A stretch of DNA of 64,000 nt, taken from NCBI RefSeq assembly GCF_000001735.4, contig NC_003076.8, forward strand, positions 12,586,001 through 12,650,000. Reading direction: 5' to 3'. Source of the DNA: Arabidopsis thaliana (lineage: Eukaryota; Streptophyta; Magnoliopsida; Brassicales; Brassicaceae). Positions within the stretch are counted from its first letter, which is position 1. The number at the start of each line of letters is the position of its first letter. The translations under genes were made by a program, and so were the position numbers. Positions 32,669 to 44,720 of the stretch are shown one piece after another. Under the pieces are notes generated by a model. It worked only from the letters and a program-made list of their open reading frames with translations. It did no database searches and was not told the origin of the DNA.

Positions 32669-35290
32669 ATGGTGTTGAAAGGAATGACACCATATGAGAG
32701 GATATATAATGAGAAACCGAAATACAATCATATGAAGGTGTTTGGGACTCTCTGCTATGCTCATGATCAATTTCATAAAGGAGATAAGTTTGCTTTTCGG
32801 AGTCGTCGATGCGTTTTCATCGGATACCCTTATGGAAAAAAGGGGTGGAGGTTATATGACTTGGAAAAATATCAATTCTTTGTTTCAATAGATGTGGTAT
32901 TTTATGAAAATGAATTTCCATTCAAGTCTGAGGTAGAAGAAGAAATTGCAGAAGAAGAACTTGAAGTTCTAAATTTACAGTCTCTGTTTGTCGAAAATGA
33001 AGAAGAAAATGGACGTACAAGCTCAATTCGTGAGGATGGCCCATTAACACCACAATCGACTATTGGGCCTACACCAAGCCCAACTGGGTTATTGAAAACC
33101 CAATTTCTGAACACGCTCCTTCACTTCAAAACGTCATCATCGAGGGAAGTCAAAGAACTGAAAATCAAAATCGCTCCACTATGATTCCGACGCCAACTCC
33201 GGCGATTGTTCCAATCATGTCATCGACGACGAATCTGCAGGTCCAAGAAGAACAATTGGGTCGCGGAAAAAGGCAGAAAACTCAGTCAGTGAAGTTGAAA
33301 GAATTTGTGGTAAACACGGGAATTCTGAAATCGAAGACGGCTTCAACGTCTGATTCTACATCGAGTCATCCAATTGCAAATTTCATTTCTTGTGAGCGTT
33401 TCTCTACTCAACATCAAGCATATTTGGCTGCAATAACTTCGGGCGTATAACCAAAGTCATTTAAACAAGCAATGAAAGATGAGAAATGGAAAAGTGCTAT
33501 GTCTTCAGAAATTGATGCTCAAGAACGAAACCACTCATGGACGATAGAAGATTTGCCACAAGGAAAGCAAGCAATAGGCAGTAAATGGGTTTACAAGCTC
33601 AAATACAAATTAGACGGTACATTGGAACGACATAAAGCGAGGTTAGTTGCTCTCGGTAACAAACAAATTGAAGGTGTAGACTACGGTGAAACTTTCGCAC
33701 CAGTTGCCAAGATGGGAACTGTACGGTTGGTTTTGGATACAACTGTGAAAAATGTGAATAAAAGAAGAAGAGGGTTTTCTTACTGAATAATACTTTTCAT
33801 TAACACTCTCCCAAACTCACGATGAATACAAAGAGCTTATACTTATACTACAAAAAGAACCTTCTGGATCCTTATTTGCAGTCAAGGATCTGGTTACACT
33901 TGTCAATCATCTAGCCACTCTCTTCTTCTGATGTGATAGGACTGAAACGGTTACATAGTACGATGGTCGGAGAGTCAGCTGGTTGACTCTGCTTCTTCTG
34001 CAAATTCTGCAAACTCTGTTTTGTCTGACCGTGATGTTGAGAGGAACTCTTGACTTGGGCATTGTTTTGTTGGGCTTGTGATTGGGCTGACTGGGCTTGT
34101 GTCTTGTCACTTACAAAAAATAGAAGGGATGTTCACCAAATAGACGTCTACAATGCGTTTCTACATGGTGATTTAGAGGAAGAAATATATATGAGACTGC
34201 CACCCGGCTTTCAAGCTTCTGATTCTTTTAAGGTATGTAGACTTTGCAAGTCAATGTATGGGTTAAAACAGAGTCCAAGATGCTGGTTTGCGAAACTGTC
34301 AACAAGCTTACAAGAGTATGGCTTCGAACAAAATAAGTTGGATTATTCACTGTTTACTCTCGACAAAAATGATCGCATATTCGTGTATTGGTGTATGTTG
34401 ACGATTTGATAATCAGTTCTCCGACGGTCATGGATGACTTCAAGTCCTATCTTTCATCGTGCTTCCATATGAGTGATATAGGACTTTTGAAATATTTTTT
34501 GGGTATTGAAGTGGCTCGGAACTCTACGGGTATGTATCTCTGTCAAAGGAAATATGCTTTGGATATTGTCTCCGACACAGGCTTGTTAGGATCTAAACCC
34601 GTAGCTTTCCCCCTGGAAACTAATCACCAACTAGGCCTGTCCAAGTCGCCACTCTTACAAGACCCAGAACCCTATAGACGACTCATTGGAAGGTTGATTT
34701 ATCTCGCAGTAACATGACCGGATTTGGCGTACTGCGTTCATCTTTTGGCTCAATTTATGCAGCAACCAAAACAAGATCATTGGACTACAACTTTGCGAGT
34801 TGTTAGGTACTTGAAAAACAATCTTGGGCAAGGTATTCTGTTGAGAGCTGAGACACCATTTTGTTTTACTGGTTGGTGTGATAGTGACTATGCGAGTTGT
34901 CCTTTAACGAGAAAGTCAGTCACTGGTTATTTTATTCAGCTTGGAGGATCGCCAATCTCATGCAAAACAAAAAAAACAAAAGACACTGAGTAGGTCTTCT
35001 ACAGAAGTAGAATACAGAGCGATGGCATTCTTAACACAAGAGTTGATTTTGGCTTAAAAGGATTCTTCAATCGCTTGGAGTAAAGCACTATCAGTCAATG
35101 TCTGTTTGGTGTGATAGTAAGGCAACAATTCATACAGCGACAAATCTAGTCTTTCAGGAACGCACCAAGCACGTCGAAGTTGATTGTCATTTTGTACGCG
35201 ACGAGGTACTATCCAAAAATATACGCCTGTTACATGTACAAAGTCACAAATAACTTGCAGATATCTTTACAAAGCCGTTGGGGAAGAAGG
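32669..35290 (+). pseudogene. Copia integrase tail, reverse transcriptase and RNase H, broken
   Basis: The tail has MTPYERIYNEKPKYNHMKVFG and CVFIGYPYGKKGWRLYD. RT: KWVYKLKYKLDGTLERHKAR, GVDYGETFAPVAKM, then the 363-bp LTR insertion, then [33 protein letters not shown]. The catalytic VYVDDLIIS is shifted out of frame by one base at about 34390. RNase H: DLAYCVHLLAQFMQQP, TGWCDSDYASCPLTRKSVTG, RSSTEVEYRAMA. Stops at 34718 and 34991 and later confirm inactivity. Confidence 0.88.
33753..34115 (-). mobile_element. Solo LTR inside the Copia RT (5-bp duplication AAAAA)
   Basis: 363 bp starting TGTGAATAAAAG and ending GTCACTTACA, flanked by AAAAA at 33748-33752 and 34116-34120. Removing insert and one duplicate restores the RT reading [16 protein letters not shown] without a frame change. 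Read on the minus strand it has a TATAAG-like box and a CTTCTTTTATTCACA end typical of an LTR, so minus orientation is likely. No coding sequence. Confidence 0.88.
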
Positions 35291-35353
35291 AATTTGATCG
35301 GTTATGTATCAAGTTGGGCATACAAGATTTGCACGCTCCAACTTGCGGGAAGG

Positions 35354-35580
35354 TATTAACGACTCAACGGAGTTTGCGGACCATGTCATGATCCCGACGA
35401 TCACGTAACCATATAAGGAAGTTGCTCTGTTTTTGATACAATCTGTATACGATTGATACGATTGTGATTATGCATTGATTGTAATTTAGGAATTTCTATG
35501 ATCTCTTCTGTAGCCTATAAAAGACATGTAATATGCATCAAAGTAAATACAAGAAACAGTTTACAGTTTCTAAATCTTTA
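35354..35580 (+). repeat. 3' LTR of the Copia element
   Basis: 227 bp, same length as the 5' LTR, with seven visible substitutions and no indels. Confidence 0.92.
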
Positions 35581-35585
35581 TAATG

Positions 35586-35809
35586 GATATAGTTGAGTGC
35601 TTTGGTATGGAATCTAGGATGTTGTGTGGGCTAGCGGAGAATTACATAGTGGTCAGGATTTGGCTAGAACTATTTAGTGCATAGAATTGGTTTGTATGAT
35701 CAGGATAATAAGCTAGAGAGATTCGGAGTTCCTGTGTTTTCAAACCTCTTCCACGGGTTTGGCTTTTGTGTTTTGCTTGAGGGCAAGCAAAAACTAAGTC
35801 TGGGGGAGT
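35586..35809 (+). other. 3' end of the Athila-like interior with polypurine tract
   Basis: Resumes the host element after the Copia. GAGGGCAAGCAAAAACTAAG followed by TCTGGGGGAGT directly before the LTR is the polypurine tract; the other Athila units have the same arrangement (AAACTAAGTTTGGGGGAGT at 63070-63090). Confidence 0.8.
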
Positions 35810-36961
35810 TGATATACCTCGATTTTCAATGCTTTTAGCTATGAATTAGGTATAGTTTTTAGAGTCTTTTGTTATTTGTAGAGTCTTTTCTAGTCTTTTT
35901 CAGGTCTTTAAATGTTTGGGATGCATTTGGAGATTATGGAGCATTCTGGTGCAAATCAGACAACTTAAGTTGCAGCAGCAATCCGAAGACAAAAATTGAC
36001 GTAGGTGTCGATCGACACAACCCCTGTTGTCGAGCGACACCAATACCTGACGGCAAGTCAATCGCGCAACTTATTGATGTTTCCAAAATCGGCCCAGAAC
36101 TTTCCCTTATTTCTAAGAAGGCCCATCACGTTTTAGGAACTTATATATTGATTTTTATGGTCATTGTTTAGATCTAACTATTATTCTCTATTATGTACTT
36201 TGGGGCAAAATCCTATGGAGACTCCCTTTAGAGAAGATTCTTCTAAACTCTTTTCTCTTCTTAATTTCATCATTGACTTCTTATTCAATCATGTTTTGTT
36301 TTTTCTATAATCATGCTTGAGTAGTTCTCTTGTTTGGTTAAGGGATTCTCATTAGGGATTTGGTTGAATTAGTAAATCAAAAACCCTGTTAGGATAATAT
36401 ATTTAGAATTCTTCATGATTGTTCTTAATGTTAGTTTTAGAGTAACTAACTAGAACTTGATTTTAGGATAATAGGTATACCCACCATAGGTATCTATTAC
36501 TGGAACTATCTTAGATGAGCCTAGTATTTAGATGCGTGCTAGCGTCCATTACTTAGGTGAACTTATCAAACCTGATTATAATGCTTGCTTAGTTCTAGGG
36601 ATTTAGAAGAGAGTTGGAATCAATACTATTAAGCATAGTGAGTAGCACGGCACACCTCCGGTTACTTTATATTAGTGATTTGTGTTCTAGAATGGATCAA
36701 TAATATTCCTAATTTACTGCTAAATCTACTATTCTGATATCTCTAGAGAATTTCCCTAAACCCGACATCTTAATCATCTGAATCTAAAACAAACTTTTAA
36801 TTGATTTCTTGTCTTTTATTTTTATAATATTTTATGTTTAGCTTTATTCGAAACTGTTAGTCTATTGTGTGATCCGAGAACTTTGTGAAATCCGATCCCT
36901 AAATGCTATAACAATCTCTTTATTTGAGAGAGTAGTCATTAGGATAATTTGACTCATATCA
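35810..36961 (+). repeat. 3' LTR of the Athila-like element
   Basis: 1152 bp, begins TGATATACCTCG and ends GACTCATATCA. Contains TGTCGATCGACA at 36006-36017 and TGTCGAGCGACA at 36028-36039. Confidence 0.9.
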
Positions 36962-37163
36962 GCATTCCATCGCTTGATTGAACTTTCAACATGTTAATCT
37001 ATTTGTTCTCTTTATTTCTTCTAATTTGCAAGTCTCAATTTCAATTTGCAAGTAAATTGGTAAGTTATTAGAAAGTAAATCTTATTGTTTTCAAAATTTC
37101 TAACGTTTTACAAGTCTCGATAAGTATTTGCATGTAGATTTCATGGGTTCTTTTAGGCCTGGG
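36962..37163. other. Short junction sequence between two retrotransposons
   Basis: About 200 bp of AT-rich DNA between the 3' LTR and the truncated Athila unit, with no match elsewhere in the window that I can see. Confidence 0.5.
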
Positions 37164-39352
37164 CTCCTGTTGTTGATTTCCCTGAAGCTTCTCTGATGTC
37201 AAACTTCATCTTGATGCCTTTTTCAAGGTTCAGATTAATTTTTCCATTCCTGACATCCATGACTGCTCCAGCTGAAGCTAGGAATGGTCTGCCTAGGATC
37301 AGGGGATCCTTGCCTTCTTCATCTACGTCCAATACCACAAAATCTGTAGGTATCTCAACATTTCCAATCTTAACAGGCAGATTCTCTATGAGACCGTGAG
37401 GATGTGCAACAGAACCATCAGCTAAGAATAAAGCTAAGTTGCAGAACTTGAATTCTATGATCCCTAGCCTTTTAGCTGTAGAGAGAGGCATAAGGCTAAC
37501 AGATGCTCCCAAATCACAAAGGCACCTATTGAATGTCAATGGTCCTAAAGAGCATGGAAGAGTGAATGAACCGGGATCATCAAGCTTTTCTTGGATGACT
37601 TTCTTCTTGTATATTTCTTGAGTGCTGGAACTGCTAATCATCTTTTGATTCTGCTCTTTCTTGAGTTTTTCAATTTTGAATCTTTTTCCGGAATGTTGAG
37701 TATTCAGCAAAGGTGTGTGCTCTATAGTCTAGATGGATTGCTGAGTGGCAGGTGCAGCAATTTGAGTTGAATCCCCCCCTTCTTGAATCATACTGTCCTC
37801 AGTATTGAGAGTCAGATGACTTGGTGGAGACTCATCTTCTTGGTGGATGGTGATAGCATTAGCAGTAGCATAGTCCTTAGGATTCTGGACTGCTTTCCCT
37901 GGAAGTTGTTGAGGATGCTTCGGAGCAGAGGTTGATGCAAATTGACTCTCCACATACTTGATTTTTGAGTTCAAAGCTTCAAACTTGACATTCAGATCGT
38001 TGTATGAACAATCGATCTTGTTGTGTAATTCAGCTATCTTCTTGTCAAAAGCCATAGCGCCAGTAGCTTACCCTTGGATGATCTGTTGAATGAGTTGCTT
38101 AATTTCAGGATCTTGAGCTGCTGGGGCTTGTTGTGGTTGTTGAGTGAACCCTGGTGTTGGATTCTGCTATTGGTAGCCTCCATTGAACTGTTGTTTAGGG
38201 ACATAACCTTGGTTATACTGAACAAAAGGCTTGGACTGATTCTGTTGTGGTGGATACACTTGATCTTGGGGGTTAGCTACATTATTGCTTCTGTAGGAGA
38301 GGTTTGGGTTGGGCTTGTAGTTGTTGAAGCCCTTGTTGAACCCTCCTTGGTTCTGAATGTAGCACAGCTCTTCAGTTTGATCATTCCCCCTTCTTGCATT
38401 TGGAAGTGCTCTTCATCAGTGATGAAGTGTACCTGCTTCTGCTGAGCCAGCAACAACTTGTCTAACTTTTCATTCACAGCCTTGATATCCTTGCTCTGTT
38501 TAACCTCATTACCTCCAGTTCCTCTCATTGAGCGATCATAGTCTTCATTGTAGCACCCATCAGATTGTGCTAGATTTTTGACCAACTCCCAGCATTCAGC
38601 TACATCTTTGTTCAAGAAATTTCTATTGGAGGCGGTATCAAGCAGCATTCTGATCTTTGGTAAAGCTCCTCTGTAGAGTGTGCTCAGTAATGAAGCCTTT
38701 CTGAAACCGTGATGGGGGCACTGAGTGGTGTAGCTTTTAAACCTCTCCCAAGCTTCACAAAAAGTTTCATTGTTTTTCTGGTTGAAACCGGAGATCTCGT
38801 TCCTCAATCTAGCTGTGCAAGCGTTAGAGAAGAACTTGGCAAGAAAAGCTTTCTTACAATCGTCCCATGAGGTGATGGAGTCTAGGGTAGAGTCTTCTCC
38901 TAGTGGTGTGCCTTGTCTCCCAAAGAGAAGGGAAATAGCCTGAGCTTAAACATATCTTCAGTGACACCATTGATCTTGGTAAGGCCACAAAGTCTATCAA
39001 AGCTGTCAAGATGGTCCAGGGGATCTTCCATAGGTAAACCATGAAACTTGTTTCCTTGGATCATGGAGATGAGACCACTCTTGATCTCAAAGTTGTTGTT
39101 CTGAACTGGTGGAGGCACTATCCCTTGTCTTTGGTGATGATTCCTTGCGGCATCACCAACACCAATGTTTCTTGGTTGATCAACATTAGGTGGGTCTTGA
39201 ACATAAATTGGTTTGTTCTGTTGATCCATAGCTGCTGGTCTGTTCTGATCACAGGCTGCCTTTGCTTTGGTTTCTGATAACTCACGAGCTATTTTGTCAA
39301 TTCTGTCTCTGAATGGTAATAGGTGTGCAGAACCTTCGAATCGAGTTTGCAT
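37164..39352 (-). pseudogene. Truncated second Athila unit: gag and partial retropepsin-like domain
   Basis: Start codon at 39352-39350 ([19 protein letters not shown]). Gag: [36 protein letters not shown], then a frameshift near 38890, and [42 protein letters not shown] linker with CSYNDLNVKFEALNSK leads to the protease: [45 protein letters not shown]. Three in-frame stops (TAG near 38170, TAA near 38070, TAG near 37731) occur at the same sites in the full unit. Confidence 0.88.
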
Positions 39353-39480
39353 GCACAAAGATTAGTACCTATACCACAAAAACAAGCAGACGAAAATATG
39401 AGTTAGTAACTTGATAAATGTAAAAGAACTTGATCTTAAAAGTTTCTGATATCTTGAATGTAACAATGCAACAATGAATT

Positions 39481-39493
39481 GACAACGACGCCA
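39481..39493 (-). promoter_or_regulatory. Primer-binding site of the truncated Athila unit
   Basis: TGGCGTCGTTGTC on the minus strand directly after the LTR; a variant of the tRNA-Asp type site with GCC changed to GTC. Confidence 0.65.
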
Positions 39494-39496
39494 AAT

Positions 39497-41146
39497 TGAT
39501 AAGGAGGTTTTTCAGGTCTGCTGAGATTCAGTTCAATTCCCCTAAAACACAAATAAGTCGATGCAGTTATAGGGGGTGTCAATCCAGTCCACTGTAATGA
39601 TGGTGTAAAGAAACTACTAAGTCAAGCCAGATTATAATGATAGTGGGTTTCTAGTAACAATCCTAGGTCAGGATTCAAACAAGTAAAAATAAGAACTTAA
39701 GAGCCCTATTCGATCATTGGGTCGAGTAGAACCAACAAGTGACAAAATTAAGAAACCTAAATGCAATCAACAGGGGATATAAATAGGGGATACAAATAAC
39801 AGGTAAAGAAAAGTGCAATCAACAGGGGATACAAATAAATCTAATAGAAGTTCTAAGGATGGATTCATTGATAAGGGCAACTCTAGGATTCACCAATTGG
39901 CTAATAGGCGAAAGGTAGATACCCATGACGATAGATTCAAAAACCGCGTCAATCCACTCTCGTGACAGAGACCCGCATAACTCTACCACTTCCTAATTTC
40001 AACTCTCGTTGATGAAACATAGCAGAGCAGGGTTTAAGAAACAATCTACCAAAGCCAATAGGTAAACAAGCCAATCCCTTGGTCGAGTCTACAAATCTCC
40101 AGAATTTGTAGGTCAGACATCCATTTGAACGTCTTTTGGACGCTGGACGTCTATGATCGAATCTCCACATTAGCCAGCAAAAACCGCATAGGGGCCAAGC
40201 GAATCCAGAAGGGTATAAACCTAAACACTAACCACCTAACTAACCTAGAGATTACCCTAATCTAATCCATCTTCAAGAACCCTAATCACTACTCAAGCAA
40301 CATTATCAAGAACACAAACCCATAAATTACTAAAATAATACCAAAATGTAGATCTAAACAAGCTAAACAACTTTACTTAAACAATCAAATGCAAAAACGA
40401 AATAGATTAAGAGTAATTAAGGTTTCAAGATTCATAAACACAAAGAAAAACTGAAAGATAAAGCATAGATCCTTTGGACAAATCCTAAAGTGATCTATTT
40501 ATACTAAAATGTTGGAAACCCTAGATTCACTAGAAGACAAGAGACTTGAGGCGGTTTGGGCGAATACTCGATCTTGGGGATCGAGTAAAGAGGGTGCTGC
40601 AAAGTCTGCGCCTTTGTGTCTATGCTCCGAGTGATCAATTGGTCGAATAGATGCTTCATCCTCTCCTATTCGTATGCTCAGATGTCTGGTTAAGTGGGGA
40701 ATGAGGAGGATCCGAAGACGCTTTGATAGCTCAACAAGTCTGGTAGAGATAGTTACCCTTGGTCGAGTAAATGGATCGAGTAGTGGATCGAGTAGAAGAG
40801 GTGAGTAGATCAATCTACTGCTTCATCTAAGGTTGCCTTGATCGAGTAGGAGGGTCGAGTAAACTGCAGCCTCCTCTGTGGCATCCTGGATCGAGTAAAG
40901 AGGTCGAGTAAACTGCATCCTCCTGTATAGCTGCCTGGGTCGAGTGAATGGATCGAGTAGAGTCCTTTTAGCTCCTTCTGCACCTGAAAACATACCAAAA
41001 CATGCAATGCATACGCAAGATGATCCTAGATGCCTAAGTATGCAAAATAAGCTAAAATTGTGCAAAATGATATGATACAATGAGCAAATGCAAAGCTAAA
41101 TGATGATAAACATACACCTAAAATGAGTAAAATACAGTGTTATCAA
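39497..41146 (-). repeat. Shared middle LTR of the Athila array
   Basis: About 1650 bp. On the minus strand it starts TGATAACACTGTATTTTAC after the purine tract AAGTTTGAGGGAGT and ends CTTATCA. It carries many GGTCGAG/CTCGA[CT]C motifs, with a cluster at 40567-40965, including CTCGATC-N5-GATCGAG at 40567-40585 and repeats of GTCGAGTAAACTGCA about 50 bp apart. Confidence 0.88.
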
Positions 41147-42890
41147 CTCCCTCAAACTTATCTTTTGTTTGCCCTCAAGCAAACAAAAAATCTTAAGTTG
41201 AAGGAGAGGTTTGAAGGTGGGGATTCAAAACTGAAGCATGCATATAAAACGGGTAAGCTCAATGTCGAGGTAGCTAATTCTAGGTTGCAAGATGTTAGCC
41301 ATACTCGTCACAATGTAACCTAACAACTTGCCTTAATCTATTCAAGCATTCACATCAACCAATTCCCTTTAACATTCTTTAAGCACGAACAGTGGATCAA
41401 GCAATGCAATGGTTATGAACTCACTTGGTTTTGGGCTTAGGCTAGAAGACAAAAATGGTCCCTCTAATGGTTTGGTCGAGTAACAGGGGACTCTCAGAGA
41501 AAAGATTGAGCTTCAGTAGAATGCTAAAGGTAAAAGCCAACGGACACATACAAGAACAGACTCCCATCTACCCCATGATATAGTACGATAGCTCAGAAGA
41601 TGATCCCAGTCCCATAGATGTCCTAACTTTACCATTTTTCTCATTCTTTCTCTCTTTTTGGTTCAAGTTCTAAGGGGTTCTCTTTGAAACGATTTAAAAG
41701 TCTAGCAGGTTTGATTTTATACTTTGACAAACTTAAGGCTTTTTTCTAATCTTAGCACATAGGGCGATTTACCCCTTTCTTTGAATTACAATGCCTAACT
41801 TCTTTGAATTCCAAACCCTTTACTAGACTTAACACTTTTGTATCCCCCTTAGAACTCTAAACTCTTACTCTTTTTTTTTTTCTTTTCTTTTCATTCTCAC
41901 TCATATTCTCATTCATTCCATACACAATCTCAATCGCAAATACAAGTCTCCACCTAGTCCTAGCTAACCCAAAAAGCGTGGGCTATGTCTACATGAAAGA
42001 CTGCTCTTGTCGGCTCATACCTAACACGTTATACCAAGCTCAATCAAAAAAGACCTCACAATCACACACAAATGATCTTTGGCTTGAAATAAGGCTAGGC
42101 TAAGGGTATGAGAAACTGCTCTAAAAATGAGAGACAGCTACTTGGATTAACAGAGGGTGATGAAATGAATAAGATGATCCAAGTATGTACATGGTAGCCA
42201 TGAGTTCACAAACAATGCATAGACATGATAATTGCAATTTCAGTTCAGGTTCTAATAGATAGGGAATGGCATCAGATAAGCAAGTTTCGATCAAAGTAGT
42301 ATAGTCAAGTTACAAATTCAAAGCAGGGTGCGGTCTTATTTCAGAGATACAATCGGTTATGCAACAAAGAATTAACAACTTGAGCATTGAACTTAGTTCA
42401 TTGAATCAAAACATGCTTATCGGTTTGAAATCATCATCATCCCCTATGCAAATGAGCAATCCTAAATGCAAACACTCTATATACAATCCTAAAATGATAT
42501 GGAATCTACATGACACTCTTTTTTTGTGAAATAATTTTCTGAAAATTTTTCAAATTTTTATAGTTTTTCTATGCCTTAAATGATGCAAAATTTGAAATAA
42601 GAAAATAGAACACAATGTTAAACCTGTCTTGAAGCCTCCCCCAAACTTAAATTACAGAGTCCCTTGTGTAATAAAAATCTGAAAGAGAATTCAAGACCAA
42701 AACACAAAACACACAAAGAAAAATAAAAAGATGCTATGGTATATACTATGGAGAGGTGGTGTTACCTCAGTTTTCAAGTGAAGTAGATGGAGACATAGTC
42801 ATCCATACTCTCTTGGGTATTGGCAGGGGCTGAAGTTGAGGCGGGGGGGTGTTGCTCGTTCTGTCCGGTCGAGCGTGTGAAAGCTCGTCT
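41147..42890 (-). other. 3' non-coding interior of the Athila unit
   Basis: Between the Athila ORF-1 stop and the polypurine tract. No coding sequence. It matches in layout the 61480-63090 region of the plus-strand element. Confidence 0.7.
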
Positions 42891-44720
42891 CTACCTACTC
42901 CTTGGCTCTCTCAACTCGGAGATCACTTCCCGAGGGTCAAAAGATGAAGCTCGGGGTTGATCGATCCTTTCAGCTCTCCTTGCAGCTGAGCTCGTTGAAC
43001 CGGTCCTTCTTACTTCGGGTGTTGGAGATGGTGGCCTTGGCTTGCTCTGGAAGTCCTTGAGTTGAGCAGCCATACTCTTGAGCGATTTCTTCATTGTTCT
43101 CATGTTCTTCTTGAAACCCTTCATTGTCTTGCTGTGAAGGTTCCCAAGCTCTTCAAGTACACCGAGCTTCTTGTGAACTTCAGCAAACTCATCTCCTCCT
43201 TGGTTAGCACCTTCTTCATAATGAGCTTGCTCTTGTTCGCTGGTCCCATGCTCCGGTTGATCAATATGTTGCTCAAACTCGATTTGCTCCTCATAATCAG
43301 CTTGAGTAAATTACTCATGTTGCTCATAGTCGGCTGGACTATATTCTGGTTTATCTTCCTGAGCTCCTCCAATGTCGATGTTCAAGGTAGAGGGAGATGG
43401 CATGAAATTGATGTTGCGTCTTGTCTTCACCAAAGTCTGGTTCTCGCATGGTAGGGGTAAAAGAGAAGGTCCAAGCTCCGAGTGGTTGAACTTGAAGAGA
43501 TAGCGATCTGCCGGAGTTGTTTTCTCAAGAAAATCCTTCCCCTTGAGATAGTCGAGGTCAATGAACTTAGGCAACATGTCAGGGGCTCCAAATTTCATAC
43601 CCACGGCTCCTAGTATTGGCGTTAAGAGACCGCCAACACAAAGACTCCCGCAAATTCCCGAGCGATGGATGGTTGCAGCATACTCCTTGTAACTCAATAA
43701 GTGATCCAAGAGAACAACACTCAACGAAGTGTCTGCTCTATCACCCGCCATCTTCCTCCCATCTCTTGTTTCCCTCAAAATGAAGACCAAAGATTGGTAT
43801 ATCATGCATAGCTCCTCTTCACTAACAAATCCGGTAGCCTTCTTTAGAAAGAGGATGTTGGCGATGCATTGGTGGAGGTATCTAATCACGGGATTACGGA
43901 TTGAAGAACTCTTGCTCTTGGTTGGTAAGAAGGGCTTCAGACCGGGTATTGTTTTCCAAAGAGATTTCAGCTCTTCTTGATCATAGTCTTGGCGGATTCC
44001 TTCTCCACTTGGGAACCCGAAAATGGTATCAAGATGGCATATATCAAGAGTATACTCTACATCCCTAACTTTGAAGGTTATGTAAACAAGACCTCCTCTC
44101 TCTTCTTTCTAAGAATCATCAACACAAAAATGAACCTTGAGGGTTGCAAGGAGTTGGCAGCTCTCCTCTTTGTATCCCCCACATTGGCAGCTCATGAATG
44201 TTGCAAAATTGACCAATTCCATCAAGTATTCCACATCACCACAAATACCAAGCTCTTGCATCGTTTCCTTATGAGGGTACCTAGTTCCCTCAAACTTCAA
44301 CTCCTTCAAATATTGATAGTACTCGCTCGGGATTGGTTCTCTCTTCCTCCTTGGTCGGTTTCTTCTCCCAACAGGGGTTGGTGTATCATCCCCGATGATC
44401 TCAACCTCTTCTTTAGAAACCGCTTCTTCAAAGGGTGCCTCTCCATGGTGTTCTTCTTCAGCTTCAACGACCCTCTTTCCCCGAGCTACTTCTTCTCTTT
44501 GCATGGTCGAGCGGCTTGAGCTTCCTCGTTGAACCAAGCTTGATCTTTGAGCACGACGAGCTTGGCGAATTTGGCGTTCAGTCATGCCACACATGTCAAA
44601 CACCTCAACTTCTTCATGATCAACAGAGGATCTTCTTGCCCGAGACGAACTCTTCCTTCTTGAATCCTTGGTGGTGAGTTTCAACAAAGCAATTAAAAAC
44701 AACTCTCCAAGAGGTATCAA
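42891..44720 (-). pseudogene. Athila ORF-1 family protein, two in-frame stops
   Basis: One continuous minus-strand frame of about 610 codons (44720 to 42891) with stops at about 44109 and 43311. Conserved blocks shared with 59551-61476: EGTRYPHKETMQELG, YKEESCQLLATLKVHF, TIFGFPSGEGI, PVIRYLHQCIAN, CGSLCVGGLLTPIL and DLDYLKGKDFL. A charged C-terminal part includes MKGFKKNMRTMKKSLKSMAA. It resembles the Pfam ATHILA ORF-1 family (recalled, not searched), whose molecular function is unknown. It lies where pol would be expected. Confidence 0.78.

Larger units (their letters stand above)
30218..35580 (+). mobile_element. Full-length Ty1/Copia retrotransposon, nested, 5-bp duplication TAATG
   Basis: Two 227-bp LTRs (30218-30444, 35354-35580) start TATTAACGAC and end AAATCTTTA; TAATG flanks the element at 30213-30217 and 35581-35585. 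By eye the LTRs differ at seven positions. TGATATCAAAGC directly after the left LTR resembles the tRNA-iMet primer site, and TTGCGGGAAGG is the polypurine tract. Domain order Gag, zinc knuckle, protease, integrase, RT, RNase H is typical of Copia. The coding part is broken by stops, frameshifts and the LTR at 33753-34115. Confidence 0.95.
22865..36961 (+). mobile_element. Athila-like Ty3/gypsy retrotransposon carrying nested insertions
   Basis: Bounded by related LTRs (about 22865-24027 and 35810-36961). The primer-binding site TGGCGCCGTTGCC follows the left LTR and the purine tract GTCTGGGGGAG precedes the right one. The interior reads gag, retropepsin-like domain, reverse transcriptase and RNase H in that order, with many stops and deletions; no integrase is recognised. 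It is interrupted by 24791-26126, 27460-27976 and 30218-35580. Removing these would leave about 7 kb. No target duplication was found (the left end is degraded), so the outer boundaries are less secure than the inner ones. Confidence 0.88.

Noticed and set aside
22865-36961. Target-site duplication for the outer Athila-like element
   Set aside because: Five bases on either side do not match, and the left LTR end is diverged; no claim made.
37196-37399. Antisense frames in the protease region (also at 46417-46620, 38074-38445, 47295-47687)
   Set aside because: Shadows of the minus-strand gag-protease frame; duplicated only because the element is duplicated.
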